Assembly (NCBI GenBank): GCA_963738615.1
Contig: CAVTXI010000019.1
Location: 1,178,001 to 1,242,000, forward strand
Origin: CAVTWY01 sp963738615
Lineage (GTDB): Bacteria; Pseudomonadota; Gammaproteobacteria; Burkholderiales; Burkholderiaceae_C
DNA length: 64,000 nucleotides
Direction of reading: 5' to 3'
Positions 27,141 through 35,705 of the stretch are shown here, piece by piece; positions within the stretch are counted from its first letter, which is position 1, and each line of letters starts with the position of its first letter. The position numbers and the translations under genes were made by a program. The notes under the pieces are model-generated. The model had not been told where the DNA came from and searched no databases. It worked only from the letters and a program-made list of their open reading frames with translations.

Positions 27141-29464
27141 GCGATCAATCGACGGTCACAGCGTTGCGCCAGGTCGGCCAGACACTGCCGCGCCGCGACG
27201 CGCGCGCCAAGGTCACGGGCGACGCGACCTACTCCACCGACGTCAAGCTTCCCGGCATGCTGCACGCCAAGGTGTTGCGCAGCCCGCGAGCGCATGCGCG
27301 CGTGGTGTCGATCGACGCGTCCGTTGCGCGTGCACTGCCCGGCGTGCGTGCGGTGCTGACGCGCGATCACATTCCGCCGAACGTCGCCCCGCACTACGGC
27401 TACTACATCAAAGACCAGCCCATCGTCGCGCTCGACCGTGTGCGCTACATCGGCGACATCGTCTGCGCCGTCGCGGCCGACAGTGAAGCCACCGCCGCCG
27501 AAGCGCTGCGGCGCATCCGCGTCGAATACGACGACCTGCCTGTGGCCGCGTCCATCGAGTCGGCGCTGGTACCCGACATGCCGGCCCTCTTCGAACAAGC
27601 GCCGCAAGGCGTGATCCCGCCGTATGGCGAAGGCATCACCGCGCGCCTGCGGCCGGCCAAGAACATCTGCTGGGACTTCGCGTACCGCATGGGCGACGGG
27701 GCAGCCTTCGCACGCTGCGACCACGTCTTCGAAGACGAGTTCCGCTTCTCGCGCATGACGCACTACCACCTCGAGCCTTTCGTCAGCGTGGCGGATGCGA
27801 AGGCCGATCGCATCGAGGTGTGGGCCAGTTGTCAGAACCCGTTCCCGCTTCGCCGCGAGTTGTCGCGAATGTTTGCGCTGCCCGAAAACGCCATCAGCGT
27901 TCGCGTGCCCTACGTCGGCGGCGGCTTCGGCTCGAAGAACAACGTGAAGACCGAAGCGCTGACGGTGATGTTGTCGCGGCTGGCAGGTGCGCCGGTTCGT
28001 TTGGCGCTGACGATGGAAGAAGGTTTTCTCACCAACACGCAGCACGCCGCGATCCTGCGGCTGAAGACCGGCGTGATGAACGACGGCACGCTGGTTGCGC
28101 GCGTAAGCCGCATTCAACTCGACGCCGGTGCGTATGCCGATGCGAGTCCGCTGGTGGCCGAGAAGGCCTGCTACCGCGCACCCGGCCCGTACCGCTGGCA
28201 GCACGTCGACAGCCGCTGCGAGTGCGTGATGACCAACACCGCGCCCGCAGGCCCGTTCCGCGGCTTCGGCGGCACGCAGGCGATGTGGGCCAGCGAGTCG
28301 CAGGTCGACATGATTGCGCGGCGCTTGTCCATCGATCCCTACGACATGCGCGTGAAGAACCTGCTGCCGCTGGGTGCGCCGTACATGCCCGGCGACAGCG
28401 GCGTCGACAGCGACATGGTCGAAGGGCTGGATGTGGTGTGCCGCGCGATCGGCTACCACGCGCCGCGTGATCGCGGCACAGGCACGGTGAAGAAGGGCAT
28501 CGGCATCGCGGTCGGCTTCAAAGATGGCGGTGGCGTCAACAAGCCTGCGTCGGCGCGCGTGAAGATGACGACCACCGGTCATGTGATTCTTCAGTGCGGC
28601 ACGGTCGAGATCGGGCAAGGCGCACACACCGCGCTGTCGCTGATCGTCGCCGAGGAACTGGCGATTCCGGTCGAGCGCGTGCGTTTCGCGCCGATCGACA
28701 CCGACAGCACGCCGTTCGATCAAGGCACCAACGCCAGTTCAGGCGTCGCGGTGATGGGCCGCGCGGTGCAGCGCGCCGCGCAGGCGTTGAGAGCGCAGGT
28801 GCTTGCGTTCGCGGCCGAGCGGTTGCTTGTGCCCGCCGCCGAACTTCGCTTCGAGGACAGCGCGATCCTTCACGGCGAACAACGCCATCCGCTCGCACCG
28901 ATGGTGATGCGCGAATTCGGCGGCACCGGTTTCGAATTCAGCGCCGACGGCTTCTACAAGCCCACGATCGACCCCCGCGCACCCCTCGACGCGCAGTGCG
29001 TGTTCTGGGAAATCGGCTGGGGCGCGGTCGAAGTCGCGGTCGACACCGAGACCGGCAAGGTCGAGGTCACGCGCCTGGTTGCCAGCGGCGACACCGGCCG
29101 TTCGATCAACCCGCAGGTCTGTCGCGGCCAGGAAGACGGCGCCGCGGTGATGGGCCTGGGGCAGGCGCTGTTCGAACGCATGATCTATGACGACCGCGGC
29201 GTGCTGCAGAACGCCGATCCACTGACGTACCGCGTGCCGCTGGCCGAAGACCTGCCGCGCGAGTTCACGACCATCACGCAGGAACAAGGCCACGGCCCCG
29301 GTCCGTTCGGCAGCAAGGGCGCGGGTGAAGCGACCATCTTGCCGATGGCCAGCGCGATCGCGAATGCGATCGACGACGCCGTGGGTATTCGGCTGACCCG
29401 GCTGCCGTTCACGCCGGTCGATATCCTCAGCGCGTTGCAGGCGCGGGAAACGAAGACACCATGA
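27137..29464 (+). CDS. Molybdenum hydroxylase catalytic subunit (xanthine dehydrogenase/CoxL family)
   Basis: 775 residues from ATG 27137, overlapping the 2Fe-2S gene by four bases. It binds molybdopterin-cytosine-dinucleotide type cofactor: VPYVGGGFGSKNN, APAGPFRGFGGTQAMW, CGTVEIGQGAHTALS and the catalytic Glu in GSKGAGEATILP near residue 730. The active-site loop is not the AYXCSFR form of true CO dehydrogenase, so it is an aromatic or N-heterocycle hydroxylase rather than CO dehydrogenase. It inserts water-derived hydroxyl into an activated ring carbon. The maturation protein XdhC is only present as a frameshifted gene at 1-2 kb. Confidence 0.93.
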   Translation: MSDQSTVTALRQVGQTLPRRDARAKVTGDATYSTDVKLPGMLHAKVLRSPRAHARVVSIDASVARALPGVRAVLTRDHIPPNVAPHYGYYIKDQPIVALDRVRYIGDIVCAVAADSEATAAEALRRIRVEYDDLPVAASIESALVPDMPALFEQAPQGVIPPYGEGITARLRPAKNICWDFAYRMGDGAAFARCDHVFEDEFRFSRMTHYHLEPFVSVADAKADRIEVWASCQNPFPLRRELSRMFALPENAISVRVPYVGGGFGSKNNVKTEALTVMLSRLAGAPVRLALTMEEGFLTNTQHAAILRLKTGVMNDGTLVARVSRIQLDAGAYADASPLVAEKACYRAPGPYRWQHVDSRCECVMTNTAPAGPFRGFGGTQAMWASESQVDMIARRLSIDPYDMRVKNLLPLGAPYMPGDSGVDSDMVEGLDVVCRAIGYHAPRDRGTGTVKKGIGIAVGFKDGGGVNKPASARVKMTTTGHVILQCGTVEIGQGAHTALSLIVAEELAIPVERVRFAPIDTDSTPFDQGTNASSGVAVMGRAVQRAAQALRAQVLAFAAERLLVPAAELRFEDSAILHGEQRHPLAPMVMREFGGTGFEFSADGFYKPTIDPRAPLDAQCVFWEIGWGAVEVAVDTETGKVEVTRLVASGDTGRSINPQVCRGQEDGAAVMGLGQALFERMIYDDRGVLQNADPLTYRVPLAEDLPREFTTITQEQGHGPGPFGSKGAGEATILPMASAIANAIDDAVGIRLTRLPFTPVDILSALQARETKTP

Positions 29465-30414
29465 TCCTCGGCATCGAACAGATCACCTACGGCGCAAGCG
29501 ACCTCGACACCTGCAGGCGCTTCTTCGCCGACTGGGGCCTCGAGCTCGCCAGTGAAGGCGACGGCCGCCTCGTCTTCGAAAGCCTGAACGGCTGCCGCGT
29601 CGTTGTTGCCGACCCGGCGCGCGTGGTGTTGCCCGCACCGATCGAAGACGGCCCCACGCTGCGCGAAGTCACGTGGAGCGTGCGCGACGCGGCGTCGCTT
29701 GCCGACATGCGCGCGCGTCTGGTTGGCGCAAAGGGTTTCGACGACACGGGTGTCTGCATCGGCGCGGTCGACCCCAACGGTCTGGCCATCCGATTTCGCG
29801 TGACCACCAAGCGCAGCATCACTGTCGAAGGCGCGCGCTCGAACACGTGGGACCGGCACGACCGCGTCGACCAGGCCGCGCCGATCTACGAACGCGCCAC
29901 GCCGATCGAAGTCGGCCATGTCGTGTTCTTCGTCGATGACCTTGCGGCCACCGAAGCCTTTTACGCGAACCTGGGCTTCGTCACCAGCGACCGCTACCCC
30001 GGTCGCGGCGCTTTCATGCGCTGCGATGCACGCGGCGGCCACCATGACCTGTTCCTGCTGCGCACGCCCGACGGCAAACGCGGCCTGAACCACGTGGCCT
30101 TCACGGTGCGCGACATCCACGAGGTCTTTGGCGGCGGCCTCGCGTTCAGCGCCAAGGGGCACGTGACGCAACTGGGCCCCGGCCGGCACCCGATCTCGTC
30201 GGCGTACTTCTGGTACTTCAAGAACCCGGCCGGCGGATTGATCGAGTACTACGCCGACGAAGACCAACTGACCGAAGCCTGGCAGCCGCGCGACTTCGAA
30301 CCCGGCCCGACCGTCTTCGCCGAATGGGCGATCGACGGTGGCATCGACGGGCGCACGCGCCGCCAGAAGGGCTTCGAGGCCGGTGGCAAATTCCTGACCG
30401 AAAAGCGAGACTGA
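29461..30414 (+). CDS. Extradiol-type (VOC) dioxygenase
   Basis: 317 residues with two VOC modules, the size of type I extradiol ring-cleaving dioxygenases. The candidate metal ligands lie in the second module: His in EVGHVVFFVDDL, His in LNHVAFTV and Glu in GGLIEYYADED. It starts in a four-base overlap with the molybdenum subunit, which ties ring cleavage to ring hydroxylation. The alpha/beta hydrolase at 18 kb would suit the next step. Substrate unknown. Confidence 0.87.
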   Translation: MILGIEQITYGASDLDTCRRFFADWGLELASEGDGRLVFESLNGCRVVVADPARVVLPAPIEDGPTLREVTWSVRDAASLADMRARLVGAKGFDDTGVCIGAVDPNGLAIRFRVTTKRSITVEGARSNTWDRHDRVDQAAPIYERATPIEVGHVVFFVDDLAATEAFYANLGFVTSDRYPGRGAFMRCDARGGHHDLFLLRTPDGKRGLNHVAFTVRDIHEVFGGGLAFSAKGHVTQLGPGRHPISSAYFWYFKNPAGGLIEYYADEDQLTEAWQPRDFEPGPTVFAEWAIDGGIDGRTRRQKGFEAGGKFLTEKRD

Positions 30415-30431
30415 CCCGTGAGGATCAAGCC

Positions 30432-30740
30432 ATGAGCAACTGGACCGATGTCGGCGAGCGCAACCAAGTCGAACCTGACACGCCGCTGGCGGCCAGTGTC
30501 GGCGGCGTTGCGGTCGGCGTCTACAACGTCGAAGGCGAACTGCACGCGATCGAAGACATCTGCCCGCACGCGCACGCGCACCTCAGCGAAGGCTTCGTCG
30601 AAGGCTGCGAGGTCGAGTGCCCGCTGCACGCGGCGGTGTTCGACGTTCGCACCGGCAAACACCTGCGCGGTGAACTGTGCCCCGACGTGAAGACTTTTCC
30701 TGTGCGCGTGGTCGGCGGCCGCGTCGAAGTGCAGGGCTGA
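30432..30740 (+). CDS. Rieske-type 2Fe-2S ferredoxin
   Basis: 102 residues with a complete Rieske centre: CPHAHAHL and, after 15 residues or so, CPLHAAVFD (Cys/His pairs). The sequence resembles the ferredoxin partners of ring-hydroxylating dioxygenases. It should carry electrons to the oxygenase at 31085. No matching reductase gene is in the window, so a general one may serve. Confidence 0.93.
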   Translation: MSNWTDVGERNQVEPDTPLAASVGGVAVGVYNVEGELHAIEDICPHAHAHLSEGFVEGCEVECPLHAAVFDVRTGKHLRGELCPDVKTFPVRVVGGRVEVQG

Positions 30741-30752
30741 AAGGAAACGAAG

Positions 30753-31049
30753 ATGGACCACAACCCGCACCTTCAACCCTGGCGCGCACCCGAGCCCAAC
30801 AACGTCGCCGGCAAGGGCCACATCGAGGTGCCAGGCCAAGCGCGCAACATCGTCTGGCAGACCCGCGCTGCGCCGCCCTCGGCGTACGAGAACAACCTGG
30901 GCGACATGCTCGAGGCGGTGTTCGAAGACGGTGCAACGACGCCCGAACAGATCGTGCAGGGTTTCGCTGCGCGGCGCTTCTGCATGCCCGACGGCAGCGC
31001 GTGGACCGTTGCATTGTTCGAAGCCGAGATGGCGCGGCTGGGTCGTTGA
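30753..31049 (+). CDS. Small conserved protein beside the Rieske oxygenase (98 aa)
   Basis: A soluble protein with no signal or metal motif. Its C-terminal half (TPEQIVQGFAARRFCMPDGS and TVALFEAEMARLGR) reads as a short helical domain. Proteins of this size next to ring-hydroxylating oxygenases are sometimes annotated as having a recombinase-like helix-turn-helix domain, but I cannot confirm that here. The gene is 12 bases after the ferredoxin and 35 before the oxygenase, so it is surely co-expressed. It may be an accessory subunit. Confidence 0.7.
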   Translation: MDHNPHLQPWRAPEPNNVAGKGHIEVPGQARNIVWQTRAAPPSAYENNLGDMLEAVFEDGATTPEQIVQGFAARRFCMPDGSAWTVALFEAEMARLGR

Positions 31050-31084
31050 TAGGCCGTTGATGGGCCGTTGAAGGAGACATCGAC

Positions 31085-32167
31085 ATGGGACATTCGGATC
31101 AAGACCTGCTGCTGCAACAGGAAGCCGCCAACATCCTCGACACCGGTGTGCGCGACCTCTGGTACCCGGTCGCGCCGAGCTGGCAGGTGGGCAACGCGCC
31201 GATCGGCATCACGCGGCTGACCGAGCGCATCGTGTTGTGGCGCGATGGCCAGGGCATGGTGCATGCGCTGGAAGACCGCTGCCCACACCGCGGCGCGCGC
31301 CTGTCGCTGGGTTGGAATCTCGGCGAGCGCGTGGCCTGCTGGTACCACGGCATTCAGATCGACGGCAGCGGCAAGGTGTGCGAAGTGCCGGCGTCGGCGA
31401 ACTGCCCGATGGAAGGCGAGCAGCGCGTGAAGAGCTACCCCGTGCAGGAGCACGGCGGCGCGATCTTCTGCTGGTTCGGCAACGACCCCGACGTGAAGAA
31501 AGCGCCGCCCGCGCCGCTGCAACTGCCCGAGGAACTGACCTCGCCCGAGTTCGCGCACTTCTTGTGCATGTCGAACTGGAAGACGAACTACCGCTATGCG
31601 ATCGACAACGTGATGGACCCGATGCATGGTGCGTACCTGCACGCAACGTCGCATTCGATGGCCGAAGGCGACAAGCGCAGCGAGTTGAAGGTGCGCAAGA
31701 CGCCCACCGGCCTGGTCTTCGAAAAGGTCGGTCAGCGCGATGTCAACTTCGACTGGGTCGAACTGGGCGACACCGGCGCGATGTGGCTGCGCTTGGCCAT
31801 TCCCTACAGGAAGCGCTTCGGCCCCGGCGGCAGTTTCGGCATCGTGGGCTTCGCGACGCCGGTCGACGCCAAGCATTGCCAGGTCTACTTCTGGCGCACA
31901 CGCAAGGTGCAGGGCTGGCAACGCAACGTCTGGCGCTTCATGTACCGCAACCGTCTCGAGGCGCTGCACTGGGCCGTGCTCGAACAAGATCAACTGGTGC
32001 TCGAGTCGATGCCCGACGACGCGCGCGACCGCGAGTTTCTGTATGAGCACGATGTGGGCCTGGCGCGCGTGCGGCGCATCCTCGAGAAGCGCAGCGTCGA
32101 TCAGGCGCGAGCGCGCTTGGCAGCGCGCGCCGCGATGGCTGCTGTCGTTCCAGCCTCAGCGGGCTGA
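31085..32167 (+). CDS. Rieske non-haem iron oxygenase, catalytic (alpha) subunit
   Basis: 360 residues. The N-terminal Rieske domain has CPHRGARLSLGW and CWYHGIQIDGSG. The catalytic mononuclear-iron site is visible in DNVMDPMHGAYLHATSH, giving the D-x2-H-x4-H pattern after a Glu/Asp bridge. The size and the PYRKRFGPGG/YFWRTRKVQGW blocks place it with phthalate/vanillate-type (homomeric) oxygenases. It adds oxygen to an aromatic ring or removes a methyl group. Substrate not determinable by eye. Confidence 0.93.
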   Translation: MGHSDQDLLLQQEAANILDTGVRDLWYPVAPSWQVGNAPIGITRLTERIVLWRDGQGMVHALEDRCPHRGARLSLGWNLGERVACWYHGIQIDGSGKVCEVPASANCPMEGEQRVKSYPVQEHGGAIFCWFGNDPDVKKAPPAPLQLPEELTSPEFAHFLCMSNWKTNYRYAIDNVMDPMHGAYLHATSHSMAEGDKRSELKVRKTPTGLVFEKVGQRDVNFDWVELGDTGAMWLRLAIPYRKRFGPGGSFGIVGFATPVDAKHCQVYFWRTRKVQGWQRNVWRFMYRNRLEALHWAVLEQDQLVLESMPDDARDREFLYEHDVGLARVRRILEKRSVDQARARLAARAAMAAVVPASAG

Positions 32168-32173
32168 CACGGC

Positions 32174-32788
32174 GTGCTGCACCTCTTCAACATCGTGGGC
32201 ACGCGTGTGCCCCGCGGCGACTTCGACGAAGCGCGCCGTTGGTACGTCGACCACGTTCATCTGCTGTTCGGTCATGAAGGCATGCTCGGCGCGCGCTTGT
32301 GGCAGCGCGTGCCCGGTGCCGCCGAAGTGGGCGCAGTCGCAGAAGTGCCCGACATGCTGTGCTTCTACGACTTCGGCGACCACGACAGCTTCGCGGCCTA
32401 CGACGGCGGCGCGCTGCGTGCCGAAGTCGAGCGCGACCGCCAGGATAGTTGGGGCCGCGACGGTATCGAAGTGTGCCTGCGTGCGCGCTTTCGCCGGCTC
32501 TACGAACGCCGTGCTGGCATCGGCGCAGCCGCGGCAAGGTCACGCATCGCGGCCACTGCGGCTGGCGTGGCACCGGGCTGGGAACGTGCACTCGCGGCGC
32601 AAGCGCACGAACAAGGCGTGCATCGGCTCGAGATCTATCGCGCCGAAAGTGGTGAAGGCGACGTGGGCGGCGGCCTTTGGATGGCTGACGCCGACATCTC
32701 CAGACCGCCGCCGCGGGCCACACCGCCCGGCCCCACCAGCCCAGGATGGCAGGGCGTGTATCTGCCACTCGAGCAGTGGACGCGTTGA
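32174..32788 (+). CDS. Uncharacterised EthD-like (dimeric alpha/beta barrel) protein
   Basis: 204 residues from a GTG start seven bases after the oxygenase. The first half (FDEARRWYVDHVHLLFGHEG and LCFYDFGDHDSFAAYDGG) has the look of an EthD/ferredoxin-like alpha-beta fold of small catabolic enzymes. The second half repeats it weakly (PGWERALAAQAHEQGVHRLE) and ends in a Pro-rich stretch. Assigned by fold resemblance only. Position indicates a pathway role. Confidence 0.55.
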   Translation: MLHLFNIVGTRVPRGDFDEARRWYVDHVHLLFGHEGMLGARLWQRVPGAAEVGAVAEVPDMLCFYDFGDHDSFAAYDGGALRAEVERDRQDSWGRDGIEVCLRARFRRLYERRAGIGAAAARSRIAATAAGVAPGWERALAAQAHEQGVHRLEIYRAESGEGDVGGGLWMADADISRPPPRATPPGPTSPGWQGVYLPLEQWTR

Positions 32789-32838
32789 TGCGTCGTTCCC
32801 CCGTCGTGCCACCAACCTGACCTTGTGAGGCTCACCCG

Positions 32839-33825
32839 ATGAAGATCCTTCGCCGCCGTGTTGTTGCCGTGGCCCTGGCTTGCGCATCCATCGCCATGCT
32901 GCCCGCCGCAGCCGTCGCGCAAGCTTGGCCCGCCAAGCCAGTCACGATCGTCGTGTCGTTCCCGCCGGGTGGCGACACCGACGCGCTGGCGCGGTTGTTC
33001 GCCGAAAAGCTGTCCGCACGCATCGGCCAGACCGTGAACGTCGAAAACCGCACCGGCGCCAGCGGCACCATCGGCAACGCGTCGGTCGCGAAGGCGCCCG
33101 CCGACGGCTACACGCTGCTGTTCACGCCCAATACCATTACGACCGCGACGATGGTGCTGCGGCCGGGCACCGGCGCGGCCTACGACGTGCTTGAAGACTT
33201 CACGCCCATCGTGATGATGGGCACGCAGCAGCTCTTCGTTGTCGTCAACACCGCCACCGGCATCAACTCCATGGCCGACCTGGTCGCCGCGAACAAGGGC
33301 GGCAAGATGCCCACGTATGCCAGCCCGGGCAGCGGCTCGCCGATGCATATCCTGGGCGAGCTGTTCAATCGCTCGGCCGGCATGAAGATCCAGCAGGTGC
33401 CGTACCGCGGCAGCGGCCCGGCGGTGATTGACCTTTTGGGCGGCCACATCGGCATGTTCTTCACGACGCTGGGGCCGGTCAGCCCGCACATCGCGTCGGG
33501 CAAGCTGCGCAACCTGGCGGTGGCCGACGCGAAGCGCTCGCCGCTGGCACCCGACGTGCCCACCTTGTCCGAACTCGGCTTCAAAGACGCAGACGTGCCC
33601 GCATGGCAGGCCTTCATGGCGCCGAAGGGTTTGTCGCCCGACATTCAACGAACGCTGAACGGCCACTTCAACGAGATATTGAAGCAGCCCGACGTACAGG
33701 CGCGCATGACGCAACTGGCGCTGTTGCCGGCGGGTGGCGAGCCGTCGGTGGTGCGTGAGCGCGTGGCGGGGGACCACGCGCGCTACAGCAAGGTGATCAA
33801 GGAACTGGGCATCCAGGCAGACTGA
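32839..33825 (+). CDS. Bug/TctC-family periplasmic solute receptor
   Basis: 328 residues with a signal peptide ending at AAVAQA and the family start WPAKPVTIVVSFPPGGDTDA, NVENRTGASGTIG, VPYRGSGPAVIDLLGGH. Close in pattern to the receptor at 24685. It directly follows the oxygenase genes and is probably in the same transcript. Ligand likely the aromatic acid degraded by the cluster (inference). Confidence 0.93.
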   Translation: MKILRRRVVAVALACASIAMLPAAAVAQAWPAKPVTIVVSFPPGGDTDALARLFAEKLSARIGQTVNVENRTGASGTIGNASVAKAPADGYTLLFTPNTITTATMVLRPGTGAAYDVLEDFTPIVMMGTQQLFVVVNTATGINSMADLVAANKGGKMPTYASPGSGSPMHILGELFNRSAGMKIQQVPYRGSGPAVIDLLGGHIGMFFTTLGPVSPHIASGKLRNLAVADAKRSPLAPDVPTLSELGFKDADVPAWQAFMAPKGLSPDIQRTLNGHFNEILKQPDVQARMTQLALLPAGGEPSVVRERVAGDHARYSKVIKELGIQAD

Positions 33826-33870
33826 ACGTCCGATCGGTTTGATCGCTTTCTGCATGTCCAAGGAGATGCC

Positions 33871-34875
33871 ATGACGAGATGCGTGTTCGAGTCAACGCGC
33901 CGCGCGGTGGCCATCTTCACATTGGCTTGCCTGCAAACCATCGCCGTTGCGCCGGCATCCGCGCAGACGACGCCAGCGCCGTCATGGCCCGACAAGAACA
34001 CGCGCCTGATCGTGCCGTTCCCGGCCGGCGGGGTACTCGATGCGTTGACGCGCAGCGTGGCCGAGCAACTGCAGGCTGCGAGCGGGCGCGCCGTGACGGT
34101 CGAGAACGTCCCCGGTGCGGCGGGCAACCTGGGCATTCAGCAGGTCGCGCGTGCGCCCGGTGACGGCGCCACCGTGCTCTTCATTCCCCAGGGCAACATC
34201 ACGATCAACGCCACGTTGATGCCGTCGACGCCATTCCAGTGGGCCCGCGATTTCAAACCCGTGACGCTCGCGGCCTACGCACCCAACGTACTGGTGGTGC
34301 ACCCGTCGGTGCCGGCGAAGACGGTGAAGGAATTGATCGACCACGCGCGCGCCAACCCTGCCAAGCTGGCCTACGCATCGCCCGGTAACGGCTCGAGTCT
34401 GCACCTGATCGGCGAGTTGTTGAAACGCGAAGCGCGCATCGACATGCTGCACGTGCCGTACAAGGGTACGCCGCCCGCGATGCAGGACCTGATCGGCGGG
34501 CAGGTGCAGGTGATGTTCGGCGCCGTGCCGACGCTGCTGCCGGCGATCAAGGCCGGTCAGGTGCGCGCGCTCGCCGTCACCACGTCGCGCCGCGCTGCGG
34601 TGCTGCCCGACCTGCCCACGCTGGCCGAAGGCGGCGTTGCGAACATCGACGTGCCGTCGTGGTACGGCGTGATGGTGCCGACGTCAACGCCTGACGAGTT
34701 GGTCACACGGATGCACGCCGCGATCACGGACGCGCTGAGGAAGTCGCGCGAACGGCTGGCGGCGCAGGGGCTCGAGGCGGTGGCGAACACGCCGGCCGAT
34801 TTCGCGGCGCAGATTCAGCGCGAAACGGCGGTGTGGGCGGGGGTGATTCGCGAGGCGAATATCAAAGCCGAGTGA
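33871..34875 (+). CDS. Bug/TctC-family periplasmic solute receptor
   Basis: 334 residues behind AAGGAGATGCC. The signal peptide ends near PASAQTTPAPS, then WPDKNTRLIVPFPAGGVLDA, VTVENVPGAAGNLG and HVPYKGTPPAMQDLIGGQ. It differs from its neighbour at 32839 more than that one does from the 24685 copy, so tandem placement is not a recent duplication. Two receptors in a row may recognise different ligands for one permease located elsewhere. Confidence 0.93.
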   Translation: MTRCVFESTRRAVAIFTLACLQTIAVAPASAQTTPAPSWPDKNTRLIVPFPAGGVLDALTRSVAEQLQAASGRAVTVENVPGAAGNLGIQQVARAPGDGATVLFIPQGNITINATLMPSTPFQWARDFKPVTLAAYAPNVLVVHPSVPAKTVKELIDHARANPAKLAYASPGNGSSLHLIGELLKREARIDMLHVPYKGTPPAMQDLIGGQVQVMFGAVPTLLPAIKAGQVRALAVTTSRRAAVLPDLPTLAEGGVANIDVPSWYGVMVPTSTPDELVTRMHAAITDALRKSRERLAAQGLEAVANTPADFAAQIQRETAVWAGVIREANIKAE

Positions 34876-34922
34876 CGCTCGAGGCGGATCGAGCGGACGC
34901 CGCTGCCGCAGAATCCTTCGCC

Positions 34923-35696
34923 ATGCAAGAACGCCGCCTGATCTCCTGGAGCGATTTCGACACGTGGATCGCCGCGCGCGAGGGTTATGCCTTCCGTGGC
35001 GAACCCATTGAGTCGTGGCCGTTGCTGAGTTCGCTGGCGCGGCGGCTTGCGCAACTGGGCGTGGCGCGCGCGCAGTGGAGTGAGCGCGAAGAGCGCGCGA
35101 TCCGCGTGTTCCGCCGCAAGGCGCACGTGTACCTTCCCGACCCGTCGCTGCTGAACGACCCGCTGCGCTGCCTGGCGATGATGCAGCACCATGGCGCACC
35201 CACACGGCTGTTCGATTTCACCAAGAGCCCTTACGTGGCCGCGTTCTTCGCGCTCGAGCGCGCGCTGGGTGACTCGGCGGTGTACGCACTGAATACGCCG
35301 CGCCTGTTCGACGTGGCACCGCGTTTCGACGCCGGCCTGACACGCGACATCGTCGACCCCGAACTACCCGGCAACTTCGAACGCTACTTCGCGGTGGAAC
35401 GCCACCCGCTGGTGTGGTTCGGCGAACCCGAAGAAATGGACCGCCGCCTGGTCGCCCAATCGGGCCTGCTGGTCATGCCGGGCATCCTCGACCAACCGCT
35501 CGAGGCGCTGCTGGCGCAGTACGACAGCGACGAGCCGCTGATCGAAAAGATCGTGCTCGGCCACGAGTTGCGGCGCGAGGCGATGCACGCGCTGTACCGC
35601 ATGAACATCACGCAGGCCACGCTGTTCCCGGACCTCGAGGGGTTGGCGCGGTCGATTGCGTATGAGTTGGAAGAGACATGGCCGTTGGTGCGGTGA
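34923..35696 (+). CDS. FRG-domain protein
   Basis: 257 residues. The naming motif YAFRGEPIESWPL is at about residue 22, and the family core MMQHHGAPTRLFDFTKSPYV with AAFFALERA lies in the middle. FRG-domain proteins have no established biochemistry but recur in bacterial conflict and defence neighbourhoods. The start at ATG 34923 places FRG near the N-terminus. It is nine bases before the DUF4062 gene, so the two form a cassette. No signal peptide, so it is cytoplasmic. Confidence 0.85.
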   Translation: MQERRLISWSDFDTWIAAREGYAFRGEPIESWPLLSSLARRLAQLGVARAQWSEREERAIRVFRRKAHVYLPDPSLLNDPLRCLAMMQHHGAPTRLFDFTKSPYVAAFFALERALGDSAVYALNTPRLFDVAPRFDAGLTRDIVDPELPGNFERYFAVERHPLVWFGEPEEMDRRLVAQSGLLVMPGILDQPLEALLAQYDSDEPLIEKIVLGHELRREAMHALYRMNITQATLFPDLEGLARSIAYELEETWPLVR

Positions 35697-35705
35697 GGAC
35701 GAATC

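Noticed and set aside
27074..28723. 549-residue minus-strand ORF inside the molybdenum subunit
   Set aside because: Arg/His/Val-rich antisense shadow of a highly conserved plus-strand gene.
27137..29464. True aerobic CO dehydrogenase
   Set aside because: The AYXCSFR active-site loop is absent and the neighbours are aromatic-ring oxygenase genes.
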